Source: Moringa oleifera (lineage: Eukaryota > Streptophyta > Magnoliopsida > Brassicales > Moringaceae). From it: a stretch of 64,000 nt of DNA. The notes under the pieces are model-generated. The model searched no databases, was not told where the DNA came from, and saw nothing but the letters and a program-made list of their open reading frames with translations. Positions 61,180 to 64,000 of this stretch are shown here, in pieces (positions within the stretch are counted from its first letter, which is position 1; every line of letters begins with the position of its first letter). The stretch is taken from NCBI GenBank assembly GCA_021397835.1, contig JAJFZO010000028.1:4089501-4153500 (forward strand), in the 5' to 3' direction. The position numbers and the translations under genes are program-made.

Positions 61180-62620
61180 ACATGATTCTTGAATGCAACC
61201 TACATCCCTGATCTTCTTATGTTTAAGGGTAGACAAATGACCAGCCACATTATTCTCACTTCTTTTATTATCCTTAATTTATATGTTAAACTTGTGAAGA
61301 AGTATCCATCGAATTGACCTTGGTCTTTCTTAGCAAATATGTGCCCGATAGTTACATAATCTGTGTAGATTACCATTTTGATCTGAATGATATAAGAGCA
61401 TAACTCACCACATGTGAATGCAAATACAAACATCTCTTTCTCTGTATTGGTATATGTTAGTTGAGCATCATCAAGAATGCAAGTTGAATAGCAAACGGCT
61501 CAAAATATCTTCTCTTTTCTTTGTCACAAAGTAGTCCCATTGCATAATCACTAGTATCACACATAATCTTAAATGGTTTATTCCAATTAAGCGCCACCAA
61601 TGTTAGGGCAGTTACTAGCATTTGCTTTATAGTTTTAAATGCTTGCAAACATGAGCTATTACATGCAAAAGGCATATCTTTTTCAAGAAGATTACGCTGT
61701 GGCTTTGCTATCTTTGAAAAGTATATAATGAATCTCTGATGAAATCTTGCATGATCTAAAAAACTGTAAATCCCTTTAACATTAAATGACAGAAGTAGTT
61801 TCTCTATGACAAAAACTTTTGCAAGATCTACTTTTATTCCTTTTGCTGAAATCGAGTGACCGAAGAATATGCCTTCCTTAACCATGAAATGGCATTTTTC
61901 CCAATTCAGAACCAAGTTTTTCCTTTCATATTGCTTTAAAATTTATGACAAATTTAATTTAAAGATGAGCTAAAAATTGAAAAATGATCCATGAAAACCT
62001 TCATGGATGATTTCTTAAACCATGCTTCATGGTCATCATACATTTCTCGAATGTGGCAAGTGCATTACATAACCTAAAAGACATATGTTGGAATGTAAAA
62101 GTATCATAAAGGCATATTAATGTAGTTTTCTCTTGATCTTTAAGAGCAATTTCTACTTGATTGTAGCTTGAATAACCATTCAGGAAACAATAATAGTCAT
62201 ACCTTGTTGATCTAGCATATGCTCAACAAATAAGAGAGGGAATTGATCTTCTTGGATTCTTTGTTTAGTTTCTTATAGTAAATGCATACTCTCCATTTTA
62301 TTTTAGTATGAGTTGAAATTGTTTCATCGTTCTCATTCTTAACCACTGTCATTCCACCTTTCTCTGATATTACTTGGATAAGGCACACCCATAAATTTTC
62401 TAACATAGCATAGGTAATTCATGCATTCAACCATTTCAATACCTCTTCTTACCACCTCTTTCATTGTAAGATTTAGTCATCGTTGATGCTCAATGGATGG
62501 CTTAAACTAATCTTCCATCAAAATCTTATGCATGCAAATAATGAGGCTGATTCACTTTATGCCGATAATATTCCAACCTAATGCTTGTTTATATTTATTT
62601 AATACCTTCAATAATTTATC
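61180..62620 (-). pseudogene. Ty3/gypsy reverse transcriptase and RNase H remnant
   Basis: The pre-RT part and RT start lie near 62620-62240 (GGMTVVKNENDE, RVCIYYKKLNK). The catalytic box at 61995-61984 reads FMDH in place of Y/F-M-D-D, so the second catalytic aspartate is His. The long frame at 61915-61457 continues with LNWEKCHFMVKEGIFFGHSI, the thumb, and the RNase H start MCDTSDYAMG. RNase H goes on at 61433-61200 (VIYTDYVTIGHIF). Both the catalytic change and the frame breaks show inactivity. Confidence 0.82.
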
Positions 62621-62699
62621 CTCTTCCAAACTACTTAGTAAGGTAGAAATAATAATTGAGAATGATGATTTCTCTTTAACAAAAACATATTGAAGACAT

Positions 62700-63440
62700 T
62701 TTGACAAAGGTTTAATACAAGTTCATCTGTGAAATTATAGGGGGCAGTTCTACTCTTAAAGAAGTAATAGCTCGTAGTTCTTTTACCTTAATAGAAACTT
62801 TTTTTTTTTTATCAATTTTCAATGCCTCTAAGTCCCTTAAACTATCTTTAAGCTCACTTTCATGAACTATAAGTGAATTACCGTGACTTAAATTTAGAAA
62901 AGCTTGTTTTCTCAATACCGATTTCATTAGGTAGCATTTTAAAGTATCATTTTATATATCATTGTTAAAAAAACATTTTGTTAAAGAAAAAATCACATCA
63001 ATGTGCACATAAGAAGATGTTTCATCAAGATATTTCATTGCTTGATCAATGTTGAATTTCATTTCTTCTTCATTCACTCACAATATGAGATCCTTATTGT
63101 GTACCTTTATCAAAACTTTTCTCGTTACAAGAAAAAGTCTCTCTAGAATAATAGAGATTTTTAATCTTTTTCCATATCTAACACCATAAAATTCATTAGA
63201 AAAACAAACTTGTCCACTTTGACTAGCACATCTTTTATAATCCCTCCAAGATATGTAAGTGAACAATCGACCATTTGAAGGGTCATAGTGGGTTTTACTT
63301 CACTTATGTTCAACTTCATGAATACAAAAAGTAGCATAAGATTAATATTGGCTCCAAGATCACATAATGCTCTGTCAAATGTTTATTCTCTAATAGTACA
63401 TGGTATTGTAAAGCTTCTAGGATCCTTTACCTTTTGAAAT
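62700..63440 (-). pseudogene. Ty3/gypsy aspartic protease and protease-RT spacer remnant
   Basis: The protease site near 63380-63330 reads ALCDLGANINLM, keeping a D-x-G triad of the plant Ty3 type. It is followed by the MVDCSLTYLGG-like strand and ILERLFLVTRKVLIKVHN (63170-63090), the second conserved protease block. The spacer at 62927-62712 is Lys/Leu-rich and open, and 62720-62580 holds the PLSKCLQYVF segment that precedes RT in this group. Confidence 0.72.
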
Positions 63441-64000
63441 AGTTTTCTTTGCAAGAATGCACCATATTCCTTAATGAGCTTCACAATTTCTTATTCTTCT
63501 AGTTGTCTCTTCTTTGACATAACCTCCTTCATAAACTCTGCATAATTCAACATTTGCAAATGAAGTGTTGATGTGAAGTTTTTTGAAGATTTTTAAGAAT
63601 TTTAAGAATTTTGCAAATTGACTATGTTTTCTTCTTTAGAAACCATTATGGAAATGGGTGATGTATTAAAAGGAGCGGATTACTTTAAAAGAAATTAAAC
63701 TTGGATTTATTTTGGATTGTCTTTTGTTTTTTCTTTAATTTTCTCAAAATCCTTATGTTATACCTTTAGAGCAAGTTCAACTTCTTAATTCCTTTCAACA
63801 TAAGCATTATGGCTGTTGATTTCTTTATCGTTTCTAAGAACAATTGCCTTGCATTGATCTTTAGGGTTCTTCTTTGCATCACTTGAAATTTTTTCCACTA
63901 ATTTAACTTTCAAAGAATTAGCAAGTTGCCTCATTTACATCCTGTAGTGGCTACAAAGTATTTCTCTTATTTACATAAGAAAAGTTCTTATGATTCCTGA
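63441..64000 (-). other. Ty3/gypsy gag-pol linker, decayed
   Basis: The minus strand continues the retrotransposon towards gag. A basic stretch near 63500-63440 (FAKKLF/QRK-like) matches the region before the protease. Beyond 63600 only Lys/Glu-rich fragments are visible and no domain is recognised. The element runs off the window. Confidence 0.45.

Larger units (their letters stand above)
59890..64000 (-). mobile_element. Ty3/gypsy LTR-retrotransposon remnant (Athila/Tat-like), partial
   Basis: Reading leftwards from 64000 on the minus strand: a gag-side region, an aspartic protease, RT, RNase H and integrase, which is the Ty3/gypsy order (integrase after RNase H). The protein style (long spacer between protease and RT, GKAYHLLMELEHRAFWAIK after the integrase) fits the plant Athila/Tat group, by family knowledge only. 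The 5' part lies beyond the window. Stops and frame shifts throughout show an old copy. It flanks CACTA-1 on the right. Confidence 0.75.

Overview
The window is nuclear DNA of a flowering plant, almost certainly a eudicot. The coding part has GT-AG introns of up to about 2 kb, and the rest is AT-rich and filled with plant transposon families and an old endogenous pararetrovirus. The species cannot be fixed from sequence alone. No rRNA, tRNA, CRISPR array or organellar insert was recognised.

Gene-bearing part (1-20.1 kb). Three single-copy-type genes lie together: an OEP16-3/Tim17-family channel protein (+, 809-3282, 2 exons, 159 aa), a chloroplast rhodanese-like protein STR9 (+, 5282-8531, 6 exons, 235 aa) and TBCC domain-containing protein 1 (-, 19970-9942, 9 exons, 569 aa). 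All exon phases join without a frame error. From family knowledge, this is the order of Arabidopsis At2g42210-At2g42220-At2g42230, so the block looks like conserved microsynteny. The three do unrelated jobs: organelle membrane transport, thylakoid or envelope rhodanese, and tubulin-cofactor-like cell organisation. Introns carry small insertions, including a SINE-like element and a LINE 3' fragment.

Transposon-bearing part (20.1-64 kb). No intact host gene is seen. In order: AT-rich DNA with MULE-type terminal sequence; a decayed MULE transposase (-, about 25.0-26.3 kb); a decayed caulimovirid copy (+, about 27.0-36.8 kb) with capsid, protease/RT/RNase H, promoter-like repeats, TATA box and a degenerate Met-tRNA primer site, split by hAT-1 (31.7-35.9 kb); then one large CACTA element, CACTA-1 (37584-58506, flanked by TTA on both sides). 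CACTA-1 holds a TNP2-type transposase gene and a second En/Spm-type gene, and has been hit twice: by hAT-2 (38.8-43.1 kb), a sister of hAT-1, and by a small CACTA-2 (50160-52486, flanked by GTA on both sides) inserted inside the TNP2 coding region. The last 5 kb carry a decayed Ty3/gypsy polyprotein on the minus strand.

The most unusual object is CACTA-2. It is a 2.3-kb non-autonomous CACTA element with arrays of perfect-to-near-perfect palindromes at both ends, a GC-rich GCA/TGC triplet domain of about 0.5 kb, and two captured pieces of the host gene FLU (FLUORESCENT IN BLUE LIGHT, negative regulator of chlorophyll synthesis): the membrane segment with its splice donor and part of a TPR exon. 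It is a transduplicated gene fragment nested in a transposase gene, itself nested in a transposon.
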